Positions 1 to 9,655 of a stretch of 64,000 nt of DNA are shown piece after piece. A program made the position numbers and the translations under genes. Source of the DNA: Novosphingobium beihaiense (GTDB lineage Bacteria > Pseudomonadota > Alphaproteobacteria > Sphingomonadales > Sphingomonadaceae); the NCBI RefSeq assembly GCF_022832375.1, contig NZ_JALHLG010000001.1, forward strand, positions 124,001-188,000, given 5' to 3'. Numbering within the stretch: the first letter of the stretch is position 1; each line of letters opens with the position of its first letter. Below the pieces are notes generated by a model, which searched no databases, was not told the origin of the DNA, and was given only the letters and a program-made list of their open reading frames with translations.

Positions 1-1019
1 GCAAGGCCCATCGCCTCACCCTTGAGCGCGATGCCCGGGCCCGAGGACGAAGTGACGCCAAGCTGCCCGGCATAGGAGGCGCCGATGGCGGAACAGATCG
101 CCGCGATCTCGTCTTCCGCCTGGAAGGTGGTGACGCCGAATTCCTTCATCTTCACAAGGTTGTGAAGGATCGCAGAGGCCGGCGTGATCGGATAGCCGCC
201 GAAGAACATCGGCAGCTCGGCGAGCTGCGCCCCGGCAACGAGGCCAAGGCTGACCGCTTCGGCGCCGGTGATCGTGCGGTAAAGGCCCGGCTCGGACGGC
301 ACCGGATCGACGTGCAGCTTCTTGAGCGGCCCGGCCAGTTCCGCCGTTTCGCCATAGGCATGGCCCGCGTTGAGCGCAGCGATATTGGCTTCGGCCAACA
401 CCGGGTTCTTCTTGCCGAACTTGCCGTTCAGCCAGTCGATCAGCGGCTGGCGGTCCCGGTCGAACATCCACAGCGCGAGGCCCAGCGTCCACATGTTCTT
501 GCAGCGCAGCGCTTCCTTGTTGCCAAGGCCGAAAGGCTTCACCGCTTCGAGCGTCAGCGCCGAGATATCGAAAGCCAGCACGTCCCACTTGGCCAGGCTG
601 TCGTCTTCCAGCGGGTTGGCGTCGTACTTCGCCTTTTCGAGGTTGCGCTTGTTGAACTCTCCGGTGTCGGCGATCACGAGACCGCCGGGCTTGAGCGCGG
701 GCACGTTCACCTTGAGCGCGGCCGGGTTCATCGCCACCAGCACGTCGGGCGCGTCGCCCGCCGTGGTGATCTCGCTCGACCCGAAATTGATCTGGAACGC
801 GGAGACGCCGAACAGCGTGCCTTGCGGCGCGCGGATTTCGGCGGGGAAGTCCGGGAACGTCGCCAGATCGTTGCCCGCCAGCGCGGTGGACAGGGTGAAC
901 TGGCCACCCGTGAGCTGCATGCCGTCTCCCGAGTCGCCTGCGAAACGCACGACGACGGCTTCGGGCGAGGCGTCCTGCACGGATGCCTCGTGTTCGTGCT
1001 CGGCTGTGATAGTGGCCAT
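1..1019 (-). CDS. korA: 2-oxoacid:ferredoxin (2-oxoglutarate) oxidoreductase subunit alpha, 3' end outside window
   Basis: About 339 codons are present and the gene runs off the left edge. The N-terminus (MATITAEHEHE) is followed by VVRFAGDSGDGMQLTGGQF and FPAEIRAPQGTLFGVSAFQI, the nucleotide/CoA-binding gamma-type domain fused to the front of KorA-like alpha chains. Further on, GGYPITPASAILHNL and FQAEDEIAAICSAIGASYAG mark the start of the pyruvate:ferredoxin-oxidoreductase-like thiamine-diphosphate domain. These enzymes oxidatively decarboxylate 2-oxoglutarate or a related 2-oxoacid to the acyl-CoA using ferredoxin; the beta subunit would be expected further left. The ATG at 1019 has an AGAGGA ribosome-binding site about seven bases upstream. 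The family is clear, but substrate preference cannot be read from this fragment. Confidence 0.88.
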   Translation of the reverse strand, partial: MATITAEHEHEASVQDASPEAVVVRFAGDSGDGMQLTGGQFTLSTALAGNDLATFPDFPAEIRAPQGTLFGVSAFQINFGSSEITTAGDAPDVLVAMNPAALKVNVPALKPGGLVIADTGEFNKRNLEKAKYDANPLEDDSLAKWDVLAFDISALTLEAVKPFGLGNKEALRCKNMWTLGLALWMFDRDRQPLIDWLNGKFGKKNPVLAEANIAALNAGHAYGETAELAGPLKKLHVDPVPSEPGLYRTITGAEAVSLGLVAGAQLAELPMFFGGYPITPASAILHNLVKMKEFGVTTFQAEDEIAAICSAIGASYAGQLGVTSSSGPGIALKGEAMGL

Positions 1020-1265
1020 TCCATTCCTCTTCGGCAACGTGCCGGAACTGCTGTGTTATTCCGCCCCTGAGCTTCCGGGCCCCGGGACGCAACCTAGAAA
1101 ATCTCTCAGGCGAACAATCCTGACCTTCCGCCTTGAGAACCATAAAACAAGCTAGTCAAGAGCGCCGCCATGGGCCATTCTAGCATTCATGCGTTGCGAC
1201 CGGGCGATCGAAACACTCCCTTTCAGCCAGCGCCTCTCCCATAACTCACGGAATTACCCTTCCCA

Positions 1266-1748
1266 ATGAATGACTTTGCGACTCTGCCCTACCGCCCCTG
1301 CGTCGGCGTGATGCTGGTGAATCATGACGGGAAAGTTTTCGTCGGCAAGCGAATCGACACCAAGGAGGGCGACTGGTGGCAGATGCCGCAAGGCGGCGTG
1401 GACAAGGGCGAAGAGCTCAAGGACGCCGCCCACCGCGAGCTGTGGGAGGAAACCGGCGTCCAGGAACAGCACGTCACCATCCTCGCGCGCACCAAAGAAG
1501 AACTGCTCTACGATCTGCCCGACGAGCTGCTGGGCAAGCTGTGGAAGGGCAAGTACCGCGGCCAGCGCCAGCACTGGTTCCTCGGCCGCTTCGAAGGCAG
1601 CGACGCCGATATCGACCTCAACGCCCACCAGCCGCCCGAATTCCTCGACTGGAAATGGGTGGAAGCGGAAACGCTGCCCGAGCTGATCGTGCCGTTCAAG
1701 AAACGCGTCTACCGCGCGGTGCTGGAGGAGTTCCGGGCGCTGATCTGA
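1266..1748 (+). CDS. rppH: RNA pyrophosphohydrolase (Nudix)
   Basis: 160 residues, normal length for RppH. A complete Nudix box lies at residues 44-65 (G44, E50, then RELWEETGV), giving the metal-binding glutamates. The N-terminal YRPCVGVMLVN and the segments WWQMPQGGVDKGE, GKYRGQRQHWFLGRF and EFLDWKWVE are typical of the RppH/IalA branch. The enzyme removes pyrophosphate from 5'-triphosphate RNA (and dinucleoside polyphosphates) and so starts 5'-end-dependent mRNA decay in the cytoplasm. It is monocistronic here; the 246 bases upstream hold no other gene. Confidence 0.95.
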   Translation: MNDFATLPYRPCVGVMLVNHDGKVFVGKRIDTKEGDWWQMPQGGVDKGEELKDAAHRELWEETGVQEQHVTILARTKEELLYDLPDELLGKLWKGKYRGQRQHWFLGRFEGSDADIDLNAHQPPEFLDWKWVEAETLPELIVPFKKRVYRAVLEEFRALI

Positions 1749-1945
1749 GCGGGCGTCCGGCGTGGATCAGACCGTAAATGCGGCGCCTGAACCTTTGTCG
1801 GTTTTCACGATGCGCTTGGGGGATGCTGATTGACCGAAAAGCCGGGGCAAGCGGACATACCGCCTTCAAAAAATTCGACCATTCACAGTTTGGCAGTGAA
1901 GTCATGCAACTTTCACTCATTGACGTCGAAACATCGGGATGAGGC

Positions 1946-2671
1946 ATGCGCGCCATAAATTTCATGAGCTTAACAGCGATAGTCGCCACGATCGCATCGC
2001 CCAGTGCGGCTTCAAATGCGCCTTTCCGCGACTGCCCTGAGTGCGTATCCATCAGCCTTGTTGATACTACGGGGACGGGAATTGAGCCGTTCTACATGGC
2101 GACATTTGAAACGAGTTGGCGTGAATATCTCACTGCGGTTCGAGAAGCAGGATGCGCCTTGCCGACCAACTTGCGGAATGTCCCGATCAAGAATGCCGAT
2201 AAACTCGATGATGACTATGCTGTATCAGGGATAACTCGAAATGATGCACTCTGCTTCGTGCAGTGGCTATCAAATAAGTCTTCCTATCATTATCGTCTTC
2301 CAACGCCGGAAGAATGGAAGGCGGCCTCAAGGACAGCACTTGCCTCATCCCCTTACGACGATCCCGTTCCGTCAAACCTGGTAGATGATCCTCGGCAAGG
2401 TGTAAGAAGCCTAGCGACGCGACCTGTGTTGCGCGGTCGACCATCAAATGATGGAATCTACGGGTTGGTTGATGGCGTTGGAGAAATGACGAGCTTGGAC
2501 ACACCCGGCGACGAGCACCTCTGCAAAATATACAAGCAACCCCAGTGTCGTGAAGTCAATTTCATAGGGCTCGCGTTTGGAAATGATCCAAACGAAGCGA
2601 ACAAGATTTTCCACATGATAAGCACGGAGAGCGCCGTAGATGTGGGCTTTCGTGTTGTTCGCGACAGATAA
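1946..2671 (+). CDS. Secreted formylglycine-generating-enzyme-like (SUMF1/EgtB/PvdO) protein
   Basis: 241 residues with an N-terminal signal peptide (about residues 1-22, ending SPSAASNA). The body carries SUMF1-family signatures: FETSWREYLTAVR (the usual 'evTn.eY..F' region), ITRNDALCFVQWLS, YRLPTPEEWKAA, GIYGLVDGVGEMT and a C-terminal DVGFRVVRD. Such proteins adopt the C-type-lectin-like FGE fold; members include sulfatase-activating enzymes, PvdO-like maturation factors and non-catalytic relatives. This copy is short and I see no sulfatase nearby, so catalytic activity is uncertain. Base composition is clearly more A+T-rich than its neighbours, suggesting horizontal acquisition. Flanking gaps of 197 and 99 bases hold nothing recognised. 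Confidence 0.75.
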   Translation: MRAINFMSLTAIVATIASPSAASNAPFRDCPECVSISLVDTTGTGIEPFYMATFETSWREYLTAVREAGCALPTNLRNVPIKNADKLDDDYAVSGITRNDALCFVQWLSNKSSYHYRLPTPEEWKAASRTALASSPYDDPVPSNLVDDPRQGVRSLATRPVLRGRPSNDGIYGLVDGVGEMTSLDTPGDEHLCKIYKQPQCREVNFIGLAFGNDPNEANKIFHMISTESAVDVGFRVVRDR

Positions 2672-2770
2672 CCACTGAGGATATGTTTACGTCCGCTATG
2701 TCGGCGCGTCCGGAACGGCTGCTATCGGAAGCGAGACTCCAAAAGCCGTCATCAAATTCGGCCAGACTTC

Positions 2771-3277
2771 TTAGTTCTCGCTAACCACCGGCTTGGGCTT
2801 CACCGCGTCCGCCGTGACCACATGCTGGGACGGCCCCTTGGCGATGGCGGCGGCGAGCGTCTTCGCTTCCGAGCAGTCCTTGCCGCACAGCGTCTGGAGG
2901 CGGGCGAGGTTGCGGTTGGCTTTTTCGGTCGCGCCCTTTTCCGCCAGCGCCACGCCTTCTCCGGCCAGCGCCTCGATATTGCGCGGGTCTGCCGTCAGCG
3001 CGACGCGGTAGTAGTGCAGCGCCTTGCCCTGCAGCCCTTCCTTGCGCGTGGCATCGGCGAGGGCCAGCAGCACGCTGACGCTGCCCGGCGCCACCGTCAG
3101 CGCGGATTCATAGGCATCGACCGCCGCGTTGTAGTGGCCGCCCGCCATCGCCGTGCGCCCTTCGCTCAGCAGCGTTACCGCGCGGGGATCGAGGGCTTCG
3201 GGAGCCTCGGAATAGGAAACGCTGGAAGAGATCGCGGCAAGCAGGGAAAGAGCAACAGCAACGGGCGTGTAACGCAT
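2771..3277 (-). CDS. Periplasmic tetratricopeptide-repeat protein
   Basis: 168 residues from the chosen ATG at 3277, which has AAGGA seven bases upstream and begins a clean signal peptide (MRYTPVAVALSLLAAISSSVSYSEA). An upstream in-frame ATG at 3310 would spoil the signal. The body is TPR-like: AVTLLSEGRTAMAGGHYNAAVDAYESAL, then two further degenerate repeats, and a short tail rich in Lys/Val/Pro. One pair of cysteines (LCGKDC) may form a disulfide. It lies 50 bases downstream of rsmB on the same strand and may be co-transcribed. The specific role is unknown; TPR proteins usually scaffold complexes. Confidence 0.8.
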   Translation of the reverse strand: MRYTPVAVALSLLAAISSSVSYSEAPEALDPRAVTLLSEGRTAMAGGHYNAAVDAYESALTVAPGSVSVLLALADATRKEGLQGKALHYYRVALTADPRNIEALAGEGVALAEKGATEKANRNLARLQTLCGKDCSEAKTLAAAIAKGPSQHVVTADAVKPKPVVSEN

Positions 3278-3327
3278 CAGCAAGTCCTTGGCCGAGGGTT
3301 TCGTCCTCATCATGGGGACGGACGCTA

Positions 3328-4500
3328 TCACACGCAATCGAAGCGTGCGACGAAAAACCCGTCCGTACCGTCATGAAACGGTGACAATCGCAAGCCCTGC
3401 CCGCGCACCTGCCCAGCGGGAAGCGCGGGTGGCCGGGACTGCCAGCCGGGATGGCGCTGGAGGAAGCCTTCCGCTTGCCCGGCGCCTTCCGCATCAAGCA
3501 GGGAACAGGTCACGAAGATCAGCCGCCCGCCCGGGCGCACCAATCCAGCCGCGACATCGAGCAGCCGCGCCTGCATTCCGGCATAACGGGCGAGTTGCTT
3601 CTCGGTCAGGCGCCAGCGCGCCTCGGGATTGCGCCGCCAGGTCCCGGTGCCCGAACAGGGCGCGTCGACCAGCACCGCATCGGCCTTCCCGGCGAAACGC
3701 CCCAGCGCCTGCATCTCGCGGCCGGGATCGAGCAGCACGGTCTCGACAATCGTGGCACCGGCCCGCTCCGCACGCGGCGTCAGACGCGAGAGGCGCGCGC
3801 GGTCGGCATCGCTGGCTACCAGCGTGCCGCGGTTCTCCATGGCGGCGGCGAGCGCAAGCGTCTTGCCCCCGGCCCCGGCGCACAAGTCTATCACCAGTTC
3901 GCCGGGCCGCGCGGCCACGGCTTCACACGTGAGCTGCGAGCCGGTGTCCTGCACTTCGATGGCGCCGGTGGTATAGGCAGGCGTCTGCTCGATGCGCGTT
4001 TCGGGCGGATAGCGCCAGCCGTTTGCCGCAACTGTCCGCTCCGCGCCTTCGGGCAGCGTCAGGCTCCCTGCCTTCAGCGTATTAACGCGGATATCGAGCG
4101 GGGCGCGGTCCAGCAGTGCGGCCGCTTCGGCTTCGGAGACGCCGCTCGCGGCCAGCCGCTCCATCAGCCATTTGGGCGCAATGCCGCCAGCTGCAACAGG
4201 CTCGCCCGGCGTAATGGGCTCAGGCGCGTGGCGCGAACCGTCGAATAGCGCGGCAAGCGCTGCATCGTCCTGCGCCACCCGCAGCATCGCGGCGCGCCCG
4301 CTTGCAGGCACTTCACCGCAGCCGCGGATCGCGCGGTAGGCCAGTTCGCGCACCGCGCGGCGGTCTCCGCTGCCCGCGAAACGGCGCGGGCGGAACCAGT
4401 CGGCGATGAGACGGTCGGCGGGGGCGCCATTGGTGCGTGCGGCCTCAATTACGAGGTCGAGCACGTCGATGGCGGCCTGAACGCGGGCGGCGGGGGTCAC
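3328..4500 (-). CDS. RsmB-family rRNA cytosine-C5 methyltransferase
   Basis: 390 residues from a GTG at 4500, giving the family-typical start MTPAARVQAAIDVLD. The N-terminal half is a NusB-like RNA-binding region (ARVQAAIDVLDLVIEAA, FAGSGDRRAVRELAYRAIRG). The C-terminal half is a Rossmann SAM methyltransferase with motif I VIDLCAGAGGKTLALA, motif IV DAPCSGTGTWRRNPEARW and motif VI VTCSLLDAEGAGQ; the two cysteines (PCSG and TCS) are the releasing and catalytic residues of RNA m5C methyltransferases. It probably methylates 16S rRNA near C967, as E. coli RsmB does. The Shine-Dalgarno sequence GGGGAGGAC is supplied by the outer arm of the palindromic element that separates this gene from guaB. 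Confidence 0.88.
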   Translation of the reverse strand: MTPAARVQAAIDVLDLVIEAARTNGAPADRLIADWFRPRRFAGSGDRRAVRELAYRAIRGCGEVPASGRAAMLRVAQDDAALAALFDGSRHAPEPITPGEPVAAGGIAPKWLMERLAASGVSEAEAAALLDRAPLDIRVNTLKAGSLTLPEGAERTVAANGWRYPPETRIEQTPAYTTGAIEVQDTGSQLTCEAVAARPGELVIDLCAGAGGKTLALAAAMENRGTLVASDADRARLSRLTPRAERAGATIVETVLLDPGREMQALGRFAGKADAVLVDAPCSGTGTWRRNPEARWRLTEKQLARYAGMQARLLDVAAGLVRPGGRLIFVTCSLLDAEGAGQAEGFLQRHPGWQSRPPALPAGQVRGQGLRLSPFHDGTDGFFVARFDCV

Positions 4501-4507
4501 AGGGCCA

Positions 4508-4634
4508 GTCCTCCCCGGCACGGGGAGGGGGACCATGCGCAGCATGGTGGAGGGGATTCTCCACCTGACGCAGCGCTATGGGGCGAATCCCCTCCACCGC
4601 CTGCGGCGGTCCCCCTCCCCGTGCCGGGGAGGAC
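4508..4634. repeat. 127-bp imperfect palindromic intergenic element (MITE/REP-like)
   Basis: The outer arms GTCCTCCCCGGCACGGGGAG (4508-4527) and the reverse complement ending at 4634 are nearly perfect, followed inward by GGGGGACC.../...GGTCCCCC and GGTGGAGGGGATTC/GAATCCCCTCCACC. The central 15-20 bases do not pair. A related element with the same CCCCTCCACC core lies at 55737-55869. The element sits between guaB and rsmB; it could form a very stable RNA hairpin and supplies the rsmB ribosome-binding site. Confidence 0.85.
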
Positions 4635-4650
4635 AAGACCTCTCATGGCT

Positions 4651-6174
<1,524 letters not shown>

Positions 6175-6231
6175 CTAGAGGGGAGTTTCCTTAAGATACA
6201 GAAGGTATCGCGCCGGGGCCTTCCCCGGCCG

Positions 6232-7725
6232 TCACCCCACGACTTTAAGCGGGACTTTCGCGGGATCGGCGAACCAGCGGCCCAGCGCTGTCAGCATTTT
6301 CACATCCTCCACCTCTCCGCCCAGCTGCAAGGGGTGCGAAAGATGCACAAGGTCATCACTTGGCCGGTGATAGTCCCCGTCGAAAAATGCGCGCATCAGA
6401 CCGATCTTGCCATAGGCGGTCGTGACCATGACGGTCGGGATATCGTGCTGCAGCAGGGCCCAGCCATCCTGCCGCCGCACATATTCGTTGGCCTCGTCAT
6501 TCTCGATCAGCTTGAAATGCTCGTCCTTCGCGACTTTGGCGATATCGGCATCGAGCCCGGTCATGCCCCGGCCGACAATGGCGAAGGGCGTGCCTTTGGG
6601 GGCAATCGCATCGCTGTCGATATTGAAGGCCGCCACGATCCGGTCCAGCGGCAGCGGGGGATTTTCGGCAAAGGCATGCGCGCCCAGCAGGCCCAGCTCC
6701 TCAGCGGTCGTAGCCAGGAAATAGACGTCGCGGTCCATCTGCTGCCCCTTGGCCAGGCGGCGCGCAACTTCGGTGAGCGCGGCCACGCCGCTGGCATTGT
6801 CTATGGCGCCATTGCAGATCCGGTCTTCCGCAGTCGGCTCGCCGCATTCGCCGAAGTGGTCCCAATGCGCGAGGAACAGGACCGCGCCCTCTTCCGGATG
6901 CTTGCCCGGCAGTTTGGCGATCAGGTTGTGGGTGTGGATCGTCGTTTCGCGGGTCGCCGCCTCCAGCGAAGCCGTCACGTCGAGCGTCACGGGTGCGAAA
7001 TCCGGCGCGGCGGCCGCCTTCTCCAGATCGTCGAGCGGATGCGCCGTGCTCTTGAGCAGGGCCGCCATGGACGCCCGGCTGATGAAGGCTTCCAGATCGC
7101 CGCCAAGCGAATCGTCGGCCAGGGCATAGCCGGACCGCTGCCGCCGCGCGGCGACTTCCTCCAGGCTGCGATCGCCATCGAGCACGGTCAGCACGGCCGA
7201 AGCGCCCATCGCCAGCAATTCGTTCTGGCGCCGGGAGTCCGGCGTTTCGCCATCCAGCAGAACGGCGATCCGCCCGGCCAGCTCATTGCGCGTGAAATCC
7301 GTCCCGTCGGCGCGGCCCACAAACAGCAGCGGAGCGTTACGCACCAGGCTGCGCTTGCCCGACGTCAGCACCAGCACGTCCTGCGGCGTGATCGGCGTGC
7401 GGTAGCCCTTGCGCAGGAACCGCGCGGAAGAGGCCGCCGGTTCGCGCGCCACCAGAGTCACCGGCGCGAACCATTCGTTACCGGGATCGTTGGTGCCGGA
7501 AACCAGGCCGATATTGTACCATTCGCGCCCCAGATAGCGCAGCGTCTTGGCCTCACCCTCCGTGCCCGGTTCGCGGCCATCGAAGTCGTCGCTTGCCAGC
7601 ACTTCGATATGCGCGCGCAGGCGGGCTTCGAGTTCCCGGTCGGCACGGCTGTTGCGAGCCACGGACGGCGCGGACACGGCAAGGGCCAGCACGCCAAGCG
7701 ACGCCAGCCCCGCTATTCTCACCAT
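6232..7725 (-). CDS. Secreted M28-family zinc metallopeptidase
   Basis: 497 residues from the ATG at 7725; an in-frame ATG at 7749 is an alternative. The signal peptide MVRIAGLASLGVLALAVSAPS is followed by a PA-domain-containing peptidase of the bacterial aminopeptidase/glutamate-carboxypeptidase-like type. Zinc-site motifs are visible: FLAHWDHFGECGEP (His and Asp region), GAIDNASGVAALTEVARRL (bridging Asp), TTAEELGLLGAHAFAENP (Glu pair) and the late YHRPSDDLVHL (His ligand). It probably trims peptides in the periplasm or outside the cell. It is codirectional with guaB but 123 bases separate them. Confidence 0.9.
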   Translation of the reverse strand: MVRIAGLASLGVLALAVSAPSVARNSRADRELEARLRAHIEVLASDDFDGREPGTEGEAKTLRYLGREWYNIGLVSGTNDPGNEWFAPVTLVAREPAASSARFLRKGYRTPITPQDVLVLTSGKRSLVRNAPLLFVGRADGTDFTRNELAGRIAVLLDGETPDSRRQNELLAMGASAVLTVLDGDRSLEEVAARRQRSGYALADDSLGGDLEAFISRASMAALLKSTAHPLDDLEKAAAAPDFAPVTLDVTASLEAATRETTIHTHNLIAKLPGKHPEEGAVLFLAHWDHFGECGEPTAEDRICNGAIDNASGVAALTEVARRLAKGQQMDRDVYFLATTAEELGLLGAHAFAENPPLPLDRIVAAFNIDSDAIAPKGTPFAIVGRGMTGLDADIAKVAKDEHFKLIENDEANEYVRRQDGWALLQHDIPTVMVTTAYGKIGLMRAFFDGDYHRPSDDLVHLSHPLQLGGEVEDVKMLTALGRWFADPAKVPLKVVG

Positions 7726-7946
7726 GCCTGCCAATGAACCCGGACCCATCGGAACCAGTCTATACGACGATTCTGCGGCGGCGGTGAAAAATTTACGGGA
7801 AGACGCTGGCTTTTCGTCATTTTGGCATGACCGGTACGCGAGGATGGCGCTCTGGCGGCACGATAAGGATTGATCCACGCTCTGCCGCGCGGCTACGCAT
7901 CCGTCCTGAGGCGCGTCTGGCGCCCATGACAAAGGACGCCTTTCCG

Positions 7947-8816
7947 ATGCGCTTGAAGAGGTTCAACCCCGCCAATATCCGTGTCAGCCGCGGCGGCGGA
8001 GGGCGCCGTATCCCCGGCGGGGGCGGCACCGTGGGGATCGGCACGCTGGTTCTGGTGCTGATCGGCGCGCTGGTGTTTGGCGTCGATCCCTCCCAGATGC
8101 TGGGATCGCTGGAAAACGGGCAGCAACAGCAAGGCGCGGGCACGGCTCCGCAAGCCGCATCCCGCGATGCGAATACGATCTGCACCGAAAACGCCTATGC
8201 GCTCGAATCCTGCAATGCGCTGGATTCGCTCAACAGCACCTGGCAGCCGCTGTTCCGGCAAGCCAACATCCCGTTCGAGCAGCCGACGCTGCACTTCTAC
8301 AACGGCACCGGCCAATCCGGCTGCGGCGTGGCGCAAAGCGCGATGGGGCCGTTCTACTGCCCCGCCGACCAAGGCATCTACATCGATACCAGCTTCTACG
8401 ATCAACTGGACCGGCAGCTTGGCGCCAAGGGCGATTTCGCGCGCTACTATGTCGTGGCGCACGAATATGGCCATCACATCCAGCATGTGCTCGGGCTCGA
8501 CCGTCAGGTGCGCAGCGCGCAGCAGAAAAGCCCATCGCAGGCCAATGCCCTGCAGGTGCGGATGGAACTGCAGGCGGATTGCTATGCTGGCGTGTGGGCG
8601 GGCAAGAATCGCAGCCAGATCGAAGCGGGCGACATGGAAGAAGGCCTCACCGCCGCCAGCGCCATCGGCGACGACACGCTGATGAAGAACGCAGGCCAGC
8701 GCGTCAGCCCCGAAAGCTTCACTCACGGCTCCAGCGCCCAGCGCATGAAATGGCTCAAGACCGGCATCGATACCGGGAACGAGGATGCCTGTGATACGTT
8801 CAATACTATGAGCTAG
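7947..8816 (+). CDS. YpfJ-family neutral zinc metallopeptidase
   Basis: 289 residues from the ATG at 7947, preceded by AAGGA. The start (MRLKRFNPANIRVSRGGGG) with a glycine-rich cytoplasmic lead and one transmembrane helix (about residues 29-47, GIGTLVLVLIGALVFGVD) is characteristic of the YpfJ family. The zinc motif HEYGHHIQ is at residues 172-179 and the downstream MELQADCYAGVWAG supplies the third ligand glutamate region. These membrane-anchored metalloproteases face the periplasm; their substrates are unknown. It diverges from the M28 peptidase across about 220 bases. Confidence 0.9.
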   Translation: MRLKRFNPANIRVSRGGGGRRIPGGGGTVGIGTLVLVLIGALVFGVDPSQMLGSLENGQQQQGAGTAPQAASRDANTICTENAYALESCNALDSLNSTWQPLFRQANIPFEQPTLHFYNGTGQSGCGVAQSAMGPFYCPADQGIYIDTSFYDQLDRQLGAKGDFARYYVVAHEYGHHIQHVLGLDRQVRSAQQKSPSQANALQVRMELQADCYAGVWAGKNRSQIEAGDMEEGLTAASAIGDDTLMKNAGQRVSPESFTHGSSAQRMKWLKTGIDTGNEDACDTFNTMS

Positions 8817-8873
8817 GCTGTCTCCTTGCTTGCAGGCAGGCGAGGCTCGGCCGGGCGAACAGGAGGAAAGACA

Positions 8874-9509
8874 ATGCACCGTTTCTGGGTATCTGCCGCA
8901 GCCGCGGCATCGCTGGCCGCTTCGCCAGCGTTTGCCCGGGCGCAGGACAAGCCGATCACCGAACGCGAGCCCAGCGCCGTGGACGTCGCCAAGACCCCGG
9001 TGGACGATCTCAATGTGGGGCGCGACGGCGAGATCCCGCCGCTTCTCATTGCCGCGCAGGCCGATCCCTATGCGCTGGAAGGGCTTGGGAAGTGCCGCCA
9101 GCTCTCCGCCGCGATCACCGGTCTGGATGCGGTTCTTGGCCCCGACATCGACTTGCCGCAGGAAGAGCGAGACCGGATCAGCGGTGGCCGCGTGGCCAAG
9201 TGGGTCGTGTCTTCCTTCATCCCGTTTCGCGGTCTCATCCGCGAAATCTCGGGCGCCAACAGCCAGGACCGCAAAGTCAGCGCCGCGATCCAGGCCGGTG
9301 TGGCCCGGCGCAGCTTCCTGAAAGGCGTAGGCATGACGCGCGGCTGCAAGTACCCGGCCCGGCCCGCAACGCAGGCGGTCATCCAGGCCCGGCTGGAAGA
9401 ACTCAGGGCGGATGACAACAAGGACCGTAAGAAGGCACGGGACAAGAAAACCGAGGAAAAGGAAGGCGTGACCTTCACCTCCGAACCTGTGGTGCAGCCC
9501 ATCCCTTAG
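8874..9509 (+). CDS. Hypothetical secreted protein
   Basis: 211 residues. The ATG at 8874 follows a strong AGGAGGAAAG ribosome-binding site and begins a signal peptide (MHRFWVSAAAAASLAASPAFARA). No family was recognised. The mature part has two conserved-looking cysteines (GLGKCRQL and TRGCKYP), a helical central region with WVVSSFIPFRGLIREISG, and a highly charged Lys/Glu/Asp C-terminal tail. It sits 57 bases after the YpfJ-type peptidase on the same strand and may form an operon with it, which suggests, without proving, an envelope role. Confidence 0.7.
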   Translation: MHRFWVSAAAAASLAASPAFARAQDKPITEREPSAVDVAKTPVDDLNVGRDGEIPPLLIAAQADPYALEGLGKCRQLSAAITGLDAVLGPDIDLPQEERDRISGGRVAKWVVSSFIPFRGLIREISGANSQDRKVSAAIQAGVARRSFLKGVGMTRGCKYPARPATQAVIQARLEELRADDNKDRKKARDKKTEEKEGVTFTSEPVVQPIP

Positions 9510-9558
9510 AGCCTGCCACGCAGGCAGTAAGGCAAAGACATCGCAGCTATCCCGCTCA

Positions 9559-9621
9559 CCCTGAGCTTGTCGAAGGGTGTGGAACGTGGCGCAGCGCCAG
9601 CGTCCTTCGACAGACTCAGGG
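9559..9621. repeat. Inverted pair of the CCTGAGCTTGTCGAAGG repeat
   Basis: CCCTGAGCTTGTCGAAGG (9559-9576) is followed after 27 bases by its near-perfect inverse CCTTCGACAGACTCAGGG (9604-9621; two mismatches). This unit is a very common intergenic repeat in sphingomonad genomes. It lies between two convergent genes and can form a hairpin, so it may act as a transcription end or mRNA-stabilising element. Confidence 0.8.
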
Positions 9622-9655
9622 CAGACAGGGCTTTCTCAAAATGCGCAGCGGGCGC

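Noticed and set aside
1749..2770. A second IS-type element around the SUMF1-like gene
   Set aside because: Low G+C and gaps on both sides, but no matching terminal repeats or target duplication could be found.
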